The notes under the pieces were generated by a model, which saw nothing but the letters and a program-made list of their open reading frames with translations, was not told the origin of the DNA and made no database searches. The translations under genes and the position numbers were made by a program. A stretch of 51,555 nucleotides of DNA from contig SWDH01000045.1 of assembly GCA_005116945.1 (NCBI GenBank), positions 20,184 to 71,738 of the forward strand. The letters are read 5' to 3'. Origin of the DNA: Nitrospira sp. (GTDB lineage: Bacteria; Nitrospirota; Nitrospiria; Nitrospirales; Nitrospiraceae). Positions 25,542-33,659 of this stretch are shown one piece after another (positions within the stretch are counted from its first letter, which is position 1; every line of letters begins with the position of its first letter).

Positions 25542-26105
25542 ATGACACTCAACCTTATGGGGCGGCTAGTGTTTTTCCTGTGTCAGTTGTTTGTCCTGGT
25601 GTTGTTAAGCGGAAATGGGCTCGCGCAGACTGCATCCATAAAACATTCGCCGGCAGACGTGGTGAAGCGGTATGTGGAGCTCGATCATAAGGGGGCGCGA
25701 CTCGATGCCATGTCGGCCGAAACGGTCGCGTCCTACACGGGATGGAATGAGGAACCGGCCTGGGGACATGTCGTCGTCACGCGAGGGTTTGTGGTGGCAG
25801 AGCAGTATCGTCAATGGGAGGTGGTCGATAGGCTGGAAGTCATCATCCCTGTGACTTTTCAGGTCATCGGCTCGGTGTATCTGGAAACCGCCGGGTTCGT
25901 TCAGCGGGTTGAGACTGAAGAAGTTCGGTTTCGCGTGAAAGGCGTCAAGAATCGATGGAAGATTGTCGAGCCGATGCTTCCTCCTCACGTGGGGCAGAAG
26001 CGGATGGTGAATTTTGTGCGTGACGCCTGGGTGAAGGAAACCGATCCAACAAAACGAGACCGTCTGGGGGCGTTACAAGAAGAGTTGCGAAAGGCGAAAG
26101 AATAA
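25542..26105 (+). CDS. Hypothetical secreted protein with an SH3-like/NTF2-like look
   Basis: A 187-residue protein with a Sec signal (LMGRLVFFLCQLFVLVLLSG, likely cut after LAQT). The mature domain begins HSPADVVKRYVELDHKGARL, a helix pattern often seen at the start of NTF2-like folds, and continues as beta strands (VVDRLEVIIPVTFQVIGSVY, EEVRFRVKGVKNRWKIVEPM). It ends in charged helices. No catalytic motif is seen. ATG 25542 is selected because a GTG nine codons upstream falls directly on the Shine-Dalgarno run. The stop overlaps the ATG of the phosphatase gene by one base (TAATG), so the two are probably co-translated. Confidence 0.66.
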   Translation: MTLNLMGRLVFFLCQLFVLVLLSGNGLAQTASIKHSPADVVKRYVELDHKGARLDAMSAETVASYTGWNEEPAWGHVVVTRGFVVAEQYRQWEVVDRLEVIIPVTFQVIGSVYLETAGFVQRVETEEVRFRVKGVKNRWKIVEPMLPPHVGQKRMVNFVRDAWVKETDPTKRDRLGALQEELRKAKE

Positions 26106-26752
26106 TGGGGAAGACCTCGGTCGAGCTGTTGATCTTCGATCTGGACGGGACGCTCATTGAGTCCAAATGGGACATTGCTGCGTCAGTCAATTTCACGTTG
26201 GCCGAACTGGGGCTGTCGCAGCGTCCCATTGAGGAAATCTTCGGGTTTGTGGGGGATGGGGTGAAGCAGTTGTTGCGCTTGTCGATCGGCGAGGATAGTC
26301 GGGTTACCTTCGACGAGGCGTTACAGGTGTTCAGACGCCAATACTTGGCTCATTGCCTCGATCGCACGACCTTCTACCCCGGCATTGGAGAGATGCTCAC
26401 GCATTTCGCAGGCAAGCGGAAGGCCGTCGCCACTAACAAGTCGATCGAGTACACCAACGCAATTCTTCAAGGACTCGGGGGGAATCATTTTCAGTATGTC
26501 GTCGGAGGGGACCACGGGTTCGGGTTAAAACCGGAGCCGGGTATGCTGTTGCATGTCATGGAGCAGCTCAACGTATCGAGGGAACAGACCGTGCTGGTCG
26601 GGGACAGCACCAACGACATCAACGGCGGGCACAATGCCGGGATTCGTGTCTGCGCAGTCGGGTATGGGATGGGGAATCGACCCAAGATGGAAGCCTGTCG
26701 CCCGGACTGGTTTATCGAACGACCGGAAGAACTCATGGAGCTTTTCATATGA
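26105..26752 (+). CDS. HAD-family phosphatase (phosphoglycolate phosphatase-like)
   Basis: A 215-residue HAD hydrolase with all four motifs: LLIFDLDGTLIES (nucleophile and acid/base Asp), VATNKSI (motif II Thr), GLKPEP (Lys) and VLVGDSTNDINGGHNAG (metal Asp pair). The alpha-helical cap between motifs I and II is of the Gph type (subclass IA). Phosphoglycolate is the likely substrate by resemblance to Gph, but HAD specificity is hard to predict. It overlaps the genes on both sides (TAATG upstream, ATGA downstream), so it sits in one translationally coupled run with the M16 peptidase pair. Confidence 0.85.
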   Translation: MGKTSVELLIFDLDGTLIESKWDIAASVNFTLAELGLSQRPIEEIFGFVGDGVKQLLRLSIGEDSRVTFDEALQVFRRQYLAHCLDRTTFYPGIGEMLTHFAGKRKAVATNKSIEYTNAILQGLGGNHFQYVVGGDHGFGLKPEPGMLLHVMEQLNVSREQTVLVGDSTNDINGGHNAGIRVCAVGYGMGNRPKMEACRPDWFIERPEELMELFI

Positions 26753-28446
26753 AGAATGACACGTCGCTCGTATCTTGTGATGCGGATCGTGCAAGAAGTC
26801 GTCGACGAAACACCGATGGGCAAAGATCCGGCTGGCGCCTCCGCGTCCAGTCCTTTGCTCTCCCCACGCTTCACGGTTCAGGCGTTACGGCGTTCTTGCT
26901 TGCAACGGCTCTTATCTTGAGCCTCAGCCTGAACCTGAATCTCGCGCAGGCAGCTTCCGGATTGGCGGATCGTGTGGTGGAACAGAAACTGGCGAATGGG
27001 CTGACGGTGTTGATGGTCGAACGACATCAGACGCCGGTAGTCTCCCTTAACATGACCTTCAGGGTTGGGGGAGTGAACGAACAGGTCGGACAAACCGGCC
27101 TGGCGCATCTCTACGAACATATGGCGTTCAAGGGGACAAGGACAGTCGGGACAAAGGATTATGAAAAAGAGCGGCCTATTCTCGAAGAGTGGTTTCGAGT
27201 GGGGACCGAGCTGGAGCAGCGGCAACGAGAACTTGCCCGGAAGAGCCAGGAGAAATCGGCCAGTTCCGAAGATCGGGCAGCCATCGAGAGATTGCAGAAG
27301 CGATTCACCGAACTGCAAGATCAGGCGGGCCAGTTCGTGGCAGGCAATGAAATGGCCTTGCTCTACCAACGTCACGGGGGGGTCGGGTTGAATGCGGCGA
27401 CCGGCAAGGATTTGACCCGCTACATGATCAATCTTCCGGCGAACCGTCTGCCGTTGTGGGCTGCGCTCGAAGCCGATCGTATGGCGCATCCGGTCCTTCG
27501 TGAATTCTACAAGGAACGTGGAGTGGTCATGGAGGAGCGGCGGTTGCGCAATGACGACAGCCCCAATGGATTATTGTATGAAACTTTCACCTCGGCTGCC
27601 TTCCGCGCGCATCAGTATGGCATTCCGACGATCGGGTGGGAGTCGGATATCCTGTCGCTTACACCGGCCGACACCGAAGCCTTTTTTAAGGCCTATTACG
27701 GTCCCGGCAATGCGACGATCGCCATTGTCGGCGATATCAATCCGAAGGAGGTCATGACGTTGATCGAGCGCACGTTCGGCACGATACCGGCTTCGCCTTC
27801 GCAGCCCCCGCTTGTCACGGTTGAGCCGCCTCAACGGGGGGAGCGCCGGGTGGAGGTGGAGTTCGATGCTGAACCCTCACTGGTCATCGGGTTTCACAAG
27901 CCGGGGTTGGGCCATCCCGACGATTATGTCTTCGACGTGATCGACGCGGTGCTGAGCGACGGACTCACCTCCCGGCTTTACACAAGTTTGGTTCGTGAGA
28001 AACGGATCGCCGTCTCGGTCGGTTCCGATGCAAATTATCCAGGAGTCCGATCCCCCAATCTGTTTATCCTCAACGCCACGCCGCGCGCGCCCCACACGAC
28101 GGCAGAAGTCGAAGCGGCCATGTATGCCGAGATCGAACGGCTTAAGACGGAGCCGGTCTCGCCCAAGGAACTTGAAAAGGTACTGAATAATCTCGATGCC
28201 GATTTGGTTCGGGCGCTTCGATCCAACGGAGGTCTTGCTTCTCAGTTAGCACTCTTTCAGACGGTGGCGGGAGACTGGCGCTACGCGTTAAAGTCCCGGG
28301 ATAAGATCGCTGCCGTCACGGTGGCTGATATCCAGCGTGTGGCGACTGAATATTTCACGAAATCGAACCGAACGGTGGCGACGTTGGTGAAGAAGGCCGG
28401 AGACAAACATATTGTGACGGCACCGAAGGGCGAGGTGACGCGATGA
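26749..28446 (+). CDS. M16 zinc peptidase, catalytic subunit
   Basis: Insulinase-family peptidase of 565 residues, longer than the usual 430-450. The inverted zinc motif HLYEH lies at residues 120-124 (His120, Glu123, His124), and the distal Glu ligand is in ALEADRM. A hydrophobic segment at about 46-66 (FLLATALILSLSLNLNL) followed by AQAA serves as signal or anchor. Between zinc motif and distal Glu there is an insertion of about 60 charged, coiled-coil-like residues (ELEQRQRELARKSQEKSASS and beyond), which explains the length. It pairs with the overlapping M16 gene downstream, which lacks the zinc site, to form the heterodimer typical of periplasmic M16B peptidases. Confidence 0.91.
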   Translation: MKNDTSLVSCDADRARSRRRNTDGQRSGWRLRVQSFALPTLHGSGVTAFLLATALILSLSLNLNLAQAASGLADRVVEQKLANGLTVLMVERHQTPVVSLNMTFRVGGVNEQVGQTGLAHLYEHMAFKGTRTVGTKDYEKERPILEEWFRVGTELEQRQRELARKSQEKSASSEDRAAIERLQKRFTELQDQAGQFVAGNEMALLYQRHGGVGLNAATGKDLTRYMINLPANRLPLWAALEADRMAHPVLREFYKERGVVMEERRLRNDDSPNGLLYETFTSAAFRAHQYGIPTIGWESDILSLTPADTEAFFKAYYGPGNATIAIVGDINPKEVMTLIERTFGTIPASPSQPPLVTVEPPQRGERRVEVEFDAEPSLVIGFHKPGLGHPDDYVFDVIDAVLSDGLTSRLYTSLVREKRIAVSVGSDANYPGVRSPNLFILNATPRAPHTTAEVEAAMYAEIERLKTEPVSPKELEKVLNNLDADLVRALRSNGGLASQLALFQTVAGDWRYALKSRDKIAAVTVADIQRVATEYFTKSNRTVATLVKKAGDKHIVTAPKGEVTR

Positions 28447-29891
28447 TGAACGTGACACGAAGCTTGACCGGACTGGGCTTATTGGCCGTGACGTGTATTT
28501 CGCTGATGTCCGGTTGTGCCGGAAGTTCGATGTTGAGCGATCCCAGGCACATGACGTTTAAGCCGGTAGAGTTCACTCCGCCGGAACCGGATCGTGTGGT
28601 GTTTGAGAACGGGATGGTCGTCTATCTCCTGGAGGACCATGAGTTGCCCTTGATCAGCATGACGGCGACGATGCGGGCGGGCAGCTGGCTCGATCCAGCA
28701 GACAAGATCGGACTGGCGTCGTTGACAGGCTCCGTCATGCGGACCGGTGGAGGCGGGGGTCTGTCGGCTGAAAAGGTGGACGAAGAGCTTGAACAGTTTG
28801 CCGGGGATCTTTCCGTCTCGATTGGACGGCAGTCCGGTTCTGCATCGCTCGATGTGCTCAGCAAGGACTTGAAGCGAGGGCTTCAGATCTTCGTGGGACT
28901 CATTCGGACACCCGCCTTTGAGCCGGCGCGGGTTGAACTCGCCAAGCTCCAGTCCATAGAAGGGATCCGTCGCAGACACGATAATCCTGGTTCGATCGTC
29001 GGACGCGAGTTCGGCAAGCTCTTATATGGAGAGGATCACCCGTCTGCGCGTGACAGCACGATTCAGTCGATCACTCGCATTACCAGAGACGACATGGTCG
29101 CGTTTCACAGGAAGACCATCCATCCGAACGGCATCATACTGGGTGTAACAGGCGACTTTGACAAATCCGAAATGCTGGCTCTCTTGCGCGACGTATTCGG
29201 CGATTGGAAAAAGGGCGAGGCGCCGGTGCTGAAGATTGCCGACGTGCCTCAGAGCCAGCCGCCGAAACCCATTGTACGGTTCGTGAATAAGGAAACTTCG
29301 CAGACACATCTCCGTCTGGGTCATCTGTCGATCAAACAGCAGGATCCCGACTATGTGTCATTGGCGATCGCGAACGACATTCTGGGGGGCAGTTCGTTTC
29401 GCAGCCGTCTTTTCAACGACGTGCGAACCAAACGGGGCTTGGCCTACTCCGTCGGCAGCCGGTTGAATACCGGGGTGCATGATCAAGGGATTTGGTTGAT
29501 GCGTGCGGAGACGAAGTTGCCGTCGACGCAAGAGGTCATCGCTCGGTTTGTGGCGAACATGGAGCGGATGCGGACGGAGTTGGTGACGGACAGTGAGCTG
29601 GCAGAAGCGAAAGAGGCATATGTCAACTCGTTTGTGTTCTCCTTTTCCAGTCCATCTGCGATCGTGGGGCGGTTGATTGAACTGGAATACGACGGGCTTC
29701 CCAAGGATTTTCTCCAGCAAGTGCGTGCCCGCGTCGTGGCGTTGTCGAAAGAGGAGATCCTGGCGGCGGCAAAGAAACATTTCAACCCAGAGCGGTTGAC
29801 CATTGTGGCTGTCGGATCCGGCGAAGCTCTGCCGAAGTTGCTGTCGGGATTCGGAGACGTGAAAGAAATAAAGTTGGCTCCGGAGAGCTGA
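28443..29891 (+). CDS. M16 peptidase-like lipoprotein, non-catalytic partner
   Basis: A 482-residue M16B homologue. It has a lipoprotein signal with lipobox LMSG-Cys25. Where the catalytic subunit has HLYEH this one has GLASLTGSVM, so zinc is not bound. The substrate-binding region near SSFRSRLFNDVRTKRGLAYS keeps the Arg and Tyr residues that non-catalytic subunits supply to the partner's active site. The start overlaps the stop of the catalytic gene (ATGA). The pair is probably tethered to a membrane facing the periplasm. A structured repeat B begins 9 nt past its stop. Confidence 0.92.
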   Translation: MMNVTRSLTGLGLLAVTCISLMSGCAGSSMLSDPRHMTFKPVEFTPPEPDRVVFENGMVVYLLEDHELPLISMTATMRAGSWLDPADKIGLASLTGSVMRTGGGGGLSAEKVDEELEQFAGDLSVSIGRQSGSASLDVLSKDLKRGLQIFVGLIRTPAFEPARVELAKLQSIEGIRRRHDNPGSIVGREFGKLLYGEDHPSARDSTIQSITRITRDDMVAFHRKTIHPNGIILGVTGDFDKSEMLALLRDVFGDWKKGEAPVLKIADVPQSQPPKPIVRFVNKETSQTHLRLGHLSIKQQDPDYVSLAIANDILGGSSFRSRLFNDVRTKRGLAYSVGSRLNTGVHDQGIWLMRAETKLPSTQEVIARFVANMERMRTELVTDSELAEAKEAYVNSFVFSFSSPSAIVGRLIELEYDGLPKDFLQQVRARVVALSKEEILAAAKKHFNPERLTIVAVGSGEALPKLLSGFGDVKEIKLAPES

Positions 29892-29900
29892 GGGAAGAAT

Positions 29901-29997
29901 GGGCGGGGGCTCGGCAATCCCCCCTGCTCCCGGAGCGCGCACGATCAGAATGTGCTCGCTCGACGGCCGCAATAGGGGAATAACCGAGCCCCCGCCC
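29901..29997 (+). repeat. Structured repeat B, copy B1
   Basis: Perfect 14-bp outer arms gggcgggggctcgg and ccgagcccccgccc, then an inner CCCC/GGGG pair. The conserved core lies inside: tgctcccggagcgcgcac, a short loop, gtgctcgctcgacggccgca. It sits just after the M16 operon and could also act as a terminator. Confidence 0.7.
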
Positions 29998-30092
29998 TAG
30001 GGAGTGAACGCTTCCAGAGCTTTGGTGAGGAGGAAAAGGGGGGATGGTCGAGTCAAGCTGATGGCTGAGAGCTGACCGCTAAGGGCGCATGT

Positions 30093-30935
30093 ATGCCTCT
30101 TGAAGACGATTTTTGCGACATTATTAAAAAGGCGCGAATTGGCCAGGGGCTTTCGGTCGGCGATGTGGCGCAGATGGCCGGATTGCCTGGCGGGACTATC
30201 ACTGCGCTAGAGCGTGGCGCTTGTCCACCTGACCGCTCTGAAGTTCAGGCGCTGGCGGAGGCGTTGAGACTTCGCCTTAATCCGCTAGAGCAGATCGCGA
30301 TTGAGAAGTGGGAGCCGGTTGCGCAACAGCCGCTAGCTTGGATGGAGACAATACAGGGCTTGATCGGTGGTTATGGGGTGCAGGGCTATGTGATCCATGA
30401 TGATGGTGAAGCGCTGATCATCGACACAGCGTACAATGCGCCGGCGATGATCGAGTGCTTGTCCACGCACCACCTGAAACTGGTTGGGATTTGTCTGACG
30501 CACGGCCATGCAGACCACGCCGATGGGATCGAGCAGATTGTGAAGTTTCGTGAGGTCCCGGTGTATCTCGGACCTGAAGATGTCGATCTCCTCAGTTGGC
30601 AACCCTCGGCGGCACAGCTGAAGGCGCCGCAACATGGTCAGACAATTTTGGTAGGGCGCCTCACCGTCCATTGCCTTGCCACGCCGGGCCATACCCCTGG
30701 TGGGATGTGCTATCGTGTGGATGCAGACTCGCAACGCATGTGCTTCGTCGGCGACACGTTGTTTTCTGGGTCTATTGGCCGGTCGAATCCCAGCACGTTG
30801 TATGGCACGCATCTGCAATCGGTCCGGACTCAGGTTCTTGGGTTGCCGCCTGAATATCGTTTGTTGCCTGGTCATGGACCTGCCACGACAGTTCGTGAAG
30901 AACGAGACCATAATCCCTTCGCCAAAGATTCTTAA
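30093..30935 (+). CDS. HTH (XRE-like)-metallo-beta-lactamase fusion
   Basis: A 280-residue protein. Residues about 5-65 are a Cro/C1-type helix-turn-helix (IIKKARIGQGLSVGDVAQMA, then GTITALERG). Residues about 85-275 are a metallo-beta-lactamase fold of the glyoxalase II type, with the zinc motif THGHADHADG (His137, His139, Asp141, His142), then ATPGHTPGG, FVGDTLFSGSIGR and LLPGHGPATT. MBL enzymes of this branch hydrolyse glutathione or other thioesters. Fusion to a DNA-binding domain suggests a regulator that senses a thioester or peroxide-type ligand, which is inference. AAGGG stands about 8 nt before the ATG. The next gene starts 9 nt after the stop. Confidence 0.86.
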   Translation: MPLEDDFCDIIKKARIGQGLSVGDVAQMAGLPGGTITALERGACPPDRSEVQALAEALRLRLNPLEQIAIEKWEPVAQQPLAWMETIQGLIGGYGVQGYVIHDDGEALIIDTAYNAPAMIECLSTHHLKLVGICLTHGHADHADGIEQIVKFREVPVYLGPEDVDLLSWQPSAAQLKAPQHGQTILVGRLTVHCLATPGHTPGGMCYRVDADSQRMCFVGDTLFSGSIGRSNPSTLYGTHLQSVRTQVLGLPPEYRLLPGHGPATTVREERDHNPFAKDS

Positions 30936-30944
30936 CCAAGCCCT

Positions 30945-31919
30945 ATGAGTGTAGATCAGCGGAGCGATGACCAACCGATCCGTAGCGGAGAGCCGCCGGT
31001 TGTGGCGGGGCCGTCTGAGGATCCCAGCCGTCTCCCCCAGGGTGACGAATTCGAGGAGGCTCCCTTTTCGAAATGGATTCTGCCCGTCAGTCTCTTTGTT
31101 GCGACAATCTTTACTACTCTGTGGGCCGGGGCCTATCAGGTGTACAACGGACCGATTCGTGGGCCGGTCAATCTTCTGCTTGAACAGCCTGGGATACTCT
31201 GGAGCGGGGTTCCCTTCGCCGCCACGCTCTTGACCATTCTGGTCACCCATGAATTCGGGCACTATGCGCTCTCTCGTATTCACGGCGCCCCGGCGTCATT
31301 GCCGTTGTTTATCCCGGGCCCTCCCTATTTTATCGGCACATTCGGGGCGATTATCCGTCTGCGGGGGCCGATTGTGAATCGCCGCGCGCTGTTCGACATC
31401 GGCGTGGCTGGCCCATTGGCCGGTTTTATCGCTGCAGTCGTCGCGTTGGTTATTGGCCTGAATCTGTCGACGGTTGTCGATCGGACGGCGACTCATGGAT
31501 TGCAGTTGGGCGAACCGATACTCTTGCAGTTCATGGCGTGGCTAGTTGTTGGGTCCATTCCCCCTGAGGCAGACATCGTCTTGCACCCCATCGGGTTTGC
31601 TGCCTGGTTCGGTCTATTTGTGACGTCGTTGAATCTGATTCCCATCGGCCAACTCGACGGTGGACATGTGGCCTACGCTTTGTGGGGCAAGCGCCAACGC
31701 ACGATGGCCTTTATCATGGTACCGATCCTCATTGTGCTGGGATATGTGGGCTGGCCCGGCTGGTGGCTCTGGGCCGTTATGTCAGGGCTATGGGGTCTCG
31801 GGCATCCTCCGGTACACGATATCCATGTTCCCTTGGGCCGAGAGCGGGTCATTGTCGGATGGATTGCCTTGGCTGTGTTTGTTCTGACCTTTGCTCCCGT
31901 TCCTTTCTCTTTCCACTAG
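30945..31919 (+). CDS. Site-2 protease-family M50 metallopeptidase
   Basis: A 324-residue intramembrane zinc peptidase. The HEFGHY motif is at residues 102-107 inside a hydrophobic segment, and the second motif QLDGGHVAYALWG lies near residue 240 and supplies the third ligand Asp. Six or so membrane helices are visible. There is no PDZ domain, so it resembles the compact group of S2P homologues rather than RseP. The first 45 residues are hydrophilic. It probably shares a transcript with the HTH-MBL gene 9 nt upstream; no ribosome binding site is seen, which supports coupling. Substrate unknown. Confidence 0.88.
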   Translation: MSVDQRSDDQPIRSGEPPVVAGPSEDPSRLPQGDEFEEAPFSKWILPVSLFVATIFTTLWAGAYQVYNGPIRGPVNLLLEQPGILWSGVPFAATLLTILVTHEFGHYALSRIHGAPASLPLFIPGPPYFIGTFGAIIRLRGPIVNRRALFDIGVAGPLAGFIAAVVALVIGLNLSTVVDRTATHGLQLGEPILLQFMAWLVVGSIPPEADIVLHPIGFAAWFGLFVTSLNLIPIGQLDGGHVAYALWGKRQRTMAFIMVPILIVLGYVGWPGWWLWAVMSGLWGLGHPPVHDIHVPLGRERVIVGWIALAVFVLTFAPVPFSFH

Positions 31920-32044
31920 CAGGCTGCTGAAACAGGCTGCCAGCGTCGTTCTCGCATCGTTCAGACCCTCAACGTACCCCTGAGGGTACGCCTCGGGCCC
32001 TCACTCGCTGCGGCCTTGCTGGACAGCCTGTTTGAGCAGCCTGC
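31919..32044 (+). repeat. Dispersed repeat A, copy 4 (best preserved)
   Basis: A 126-bp element with 21-bp terminal inverted repeats that differ at one position (gcaggctgctgaaacagg at the left, cctgtttgagcagcctgc at the right). The interior palindrome is cgtacccctgagggtacg. It begins on the last base of the site-2 protease stop codon. Confidence 0.88.
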
Positions 32045-32142
32045 ACGCGGACCCCATACAGTGCGTTGGATCAGTCCAGTCTTGTTCATCCAAGCTTCGG
32101 GTCTACAATTTGTCTATGTGAGCACCATGTAAGAGCGGGAAT

Positions 32143-33072
32143 TTATGCCGGTGGCGCGTTCACATGGATGTGTGAGAGTTCTTCAAGCGCCAGTATCAGC
32201 GAGTGAGTTCCGCTCCGGCCATGCCCGAGTGTCTGGACGGTCTGGTAGAGCTGGTGTACCAACGTGAGGCCTGGGAGCGCGAGCCCCATGCGTTTGGCTT
32301 CTTCCAAAGCAATCCCCATGTCCTTGATGAAATGCTCGACAAAAAACCCTGGGTCGAAGTTGCGCTGGAGAATTTTCGGCGCAAGATTCTCCAGCGTCCA
32401 ACAGGCAGCTGCGCCGCCACGGATCGATTCGAGCATGCGGTTCAGATCGAGCCCTGCCTTGTAACCATATAGCAAACTCTCGCAGACACCGACCATCGTG
32501 CCGGCGATCACGATTTGATTGCAGAGCTTTGCCTGTTGGCCACTGCCGGGTCCTCCCTGATGCACAATCTTTTTCCCTAATAGTTCGAACAGCGGTATCA
32601 CGGCTTTCACGGATGTGGTCTCGCCGCCGATCATGATTGAGAGCGTGGCATTCTTGGCGCCGACGTCGCCGCCAGAGACAGGGGCATCAATGGCAGAGAG
32701 ATTGTTCTCTGAGGCAGCCGCGGCAATGTCACGGCTTAATGCGGGTTGCGTCGTCGTCATGTCGATGAGGGTCATTCCGGCTCGCGCGCCGGCCAAGACT
32801 CCGGTCTCGTCGAAATAGACGGTGCGTACGTCCTGAGGAAAGCCGACCATCGTGAAGAGGACATCGGATGCAGCCGCCACGGCGCGTGGGCTCTCGGCCC
32901 ATTGCGCGCCGCGGTCGAGTAATGGTTGCGCCTTCGCGCGCGTGCGGCTATGGACCGTCACACGATAACCGGCCTTAAGCAGGTGCCCACACATCGACGA
33001 CCCCATGACGCCGGTGCCGATCCAGCCGATGGCCCTGTGTGCCGTTGTGACTTTGTCTGGGGAGTCTGTCAT
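32143..33072 (-). CDS. NAD(P)-dependent beta-hydroxyacid dehydrogenase
   Basis: A 309-residue member of the 3-hydroxyisobutyrate/tartronate semialdehyde reductase family. The N-terminal Rossmann motif is [22 protein letters not shown]. The substrate motif [22 protein letters not shown] and the catalytic Lys in [16 protein letters not shown] follow, and the rest is the all-helical C-domain. The VHSRTRAK stretch after the second strand fits NADP(H) preference. ATG 33072 is taken, 4 nt after the upstream gene ends; an ATG seven codons earlier would overlap that gene. The substrate is not resolved; succinic semialdehyde, glyoxylate and hydroxyisobutyrate are all handled in this family. Confidence 0.88.
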   Translation of the reverse strand: MTDSPDKVTTAHRAIGWIGTGVMGSSMCGHLLKAGYRVTVHSRTRAKAQPLLDRGAQWAESPRAVAAASDVLFTMVGFPQDVRTVYFDETGVLAGARAGMTLIDMTTTQPALSRDIAAAASENNLSAIDAPVSGGDVGAKNATLSIMIGGETTSVKAVIPLFELLGKKIVHQGGPGSGQQAKLCNQIVIAGTMVGVCESLLYGYKAGLDLNRMLESIRGGAAACWTLENLAPKILQRNFDPGFFVEHFIKDMGIALEEAKRMGLALPGLTLVHQLYQTVQTLGHGRSGTHSLILALEELSHIHVNAPPA

Positions 33073-33076
33073 TGGG

Positions 33077-33568
33077 TTAGGGCTTTTCTTCATCAGGTAG
33101 TGGGGTGATGCGGTCCGCTACCGCCTGAATGACGCCTTCTCGTTCTCTCGCCACCTTGACTCCCTGCAAACTCAGATAGTAGCCCCCGTGACTTGGTGAC
33201 TGGATCGTGGCGGTCAGTTCAATCCGTTGCCCATCTTCGACATCGGGATCTTTGACAGTCGGAATTCCGCAGAGTCCGTAGACCGCGACGTTGATCGAGG
33301 ATGTCTCGTCTTCCAAGTAGAACAAATAGGCGCCGTAGCACATTGTGCCGGCCTGGAGCTTGTAGGGATCGAGCGGTGTCACATTGCGAACCGTGCCCTG
33401 CAACGTGACCTGTTTCAGATGAAACGACTTCGGTCCATCAAGGATCTCGCGAATGGTGATGGGTTCCGCCGCTGACGCAGAGGAAGCGGCAACCACAGAC
33501 CACGCCAGCCAGAGGCCAGTAAGGAGACTCACCACTATTCGTCCACGAGATGCTGTGCGCTGTATCAC
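33077..33568 (-). CDS. Secreted OB-fold-like hypothetical protein
   Basis: A 163-residue exported protein. Its signal peptide runs [20 protein letters not shown] with cleavage near ASAA. The mature part is all-beta ([54 protein letters not shown]), the strand order expected of a small OB-fold. Two Cys (TMCYGAY and GLCGIP) may form a disulphide. The GTG at 33568 opens the signal peptide. The gene is divergent from the M20 dipeptidase, and the two promoters share about 90 bp. Confidence 0.66.
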   Translation of the reverse strand: MIQRTASRGRIVVSLLTGLWLAWSVVAASSASAAEPITIREILDGPKSFHLKQVTLQGTVRNVTPLDPYKLQAGTMCYGAYLFYLEDETSSINVAVYGLCGIPTVKDPDVEDGQRIELTATIQSPSHGGYYLSLQGVKVAREREGVIQAVADRITPLPDEEKP

Positions 33569-33626
33569 CGTTCTATTTTACAGAAGGTCGTGGCAGAAGT
33601 CCCTTCCGCCTCTTCGACGAACTCGT

Positions 33627-33632
33627 TATAAT
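33627..33632 (+). promoter_or_regulatory. -10 box of the M20 dipeptidase gene
   Basis: Consensus TATAAT, 27 nt before the ATG. The -35 region (ttccgc at 17 bp) is weak. GGAG lies about 9 nt before the start codon. Confidence 0.45.
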
Positions 33633-33659
33633 TCGCCCACCTATTTTGGAGACTCACCC

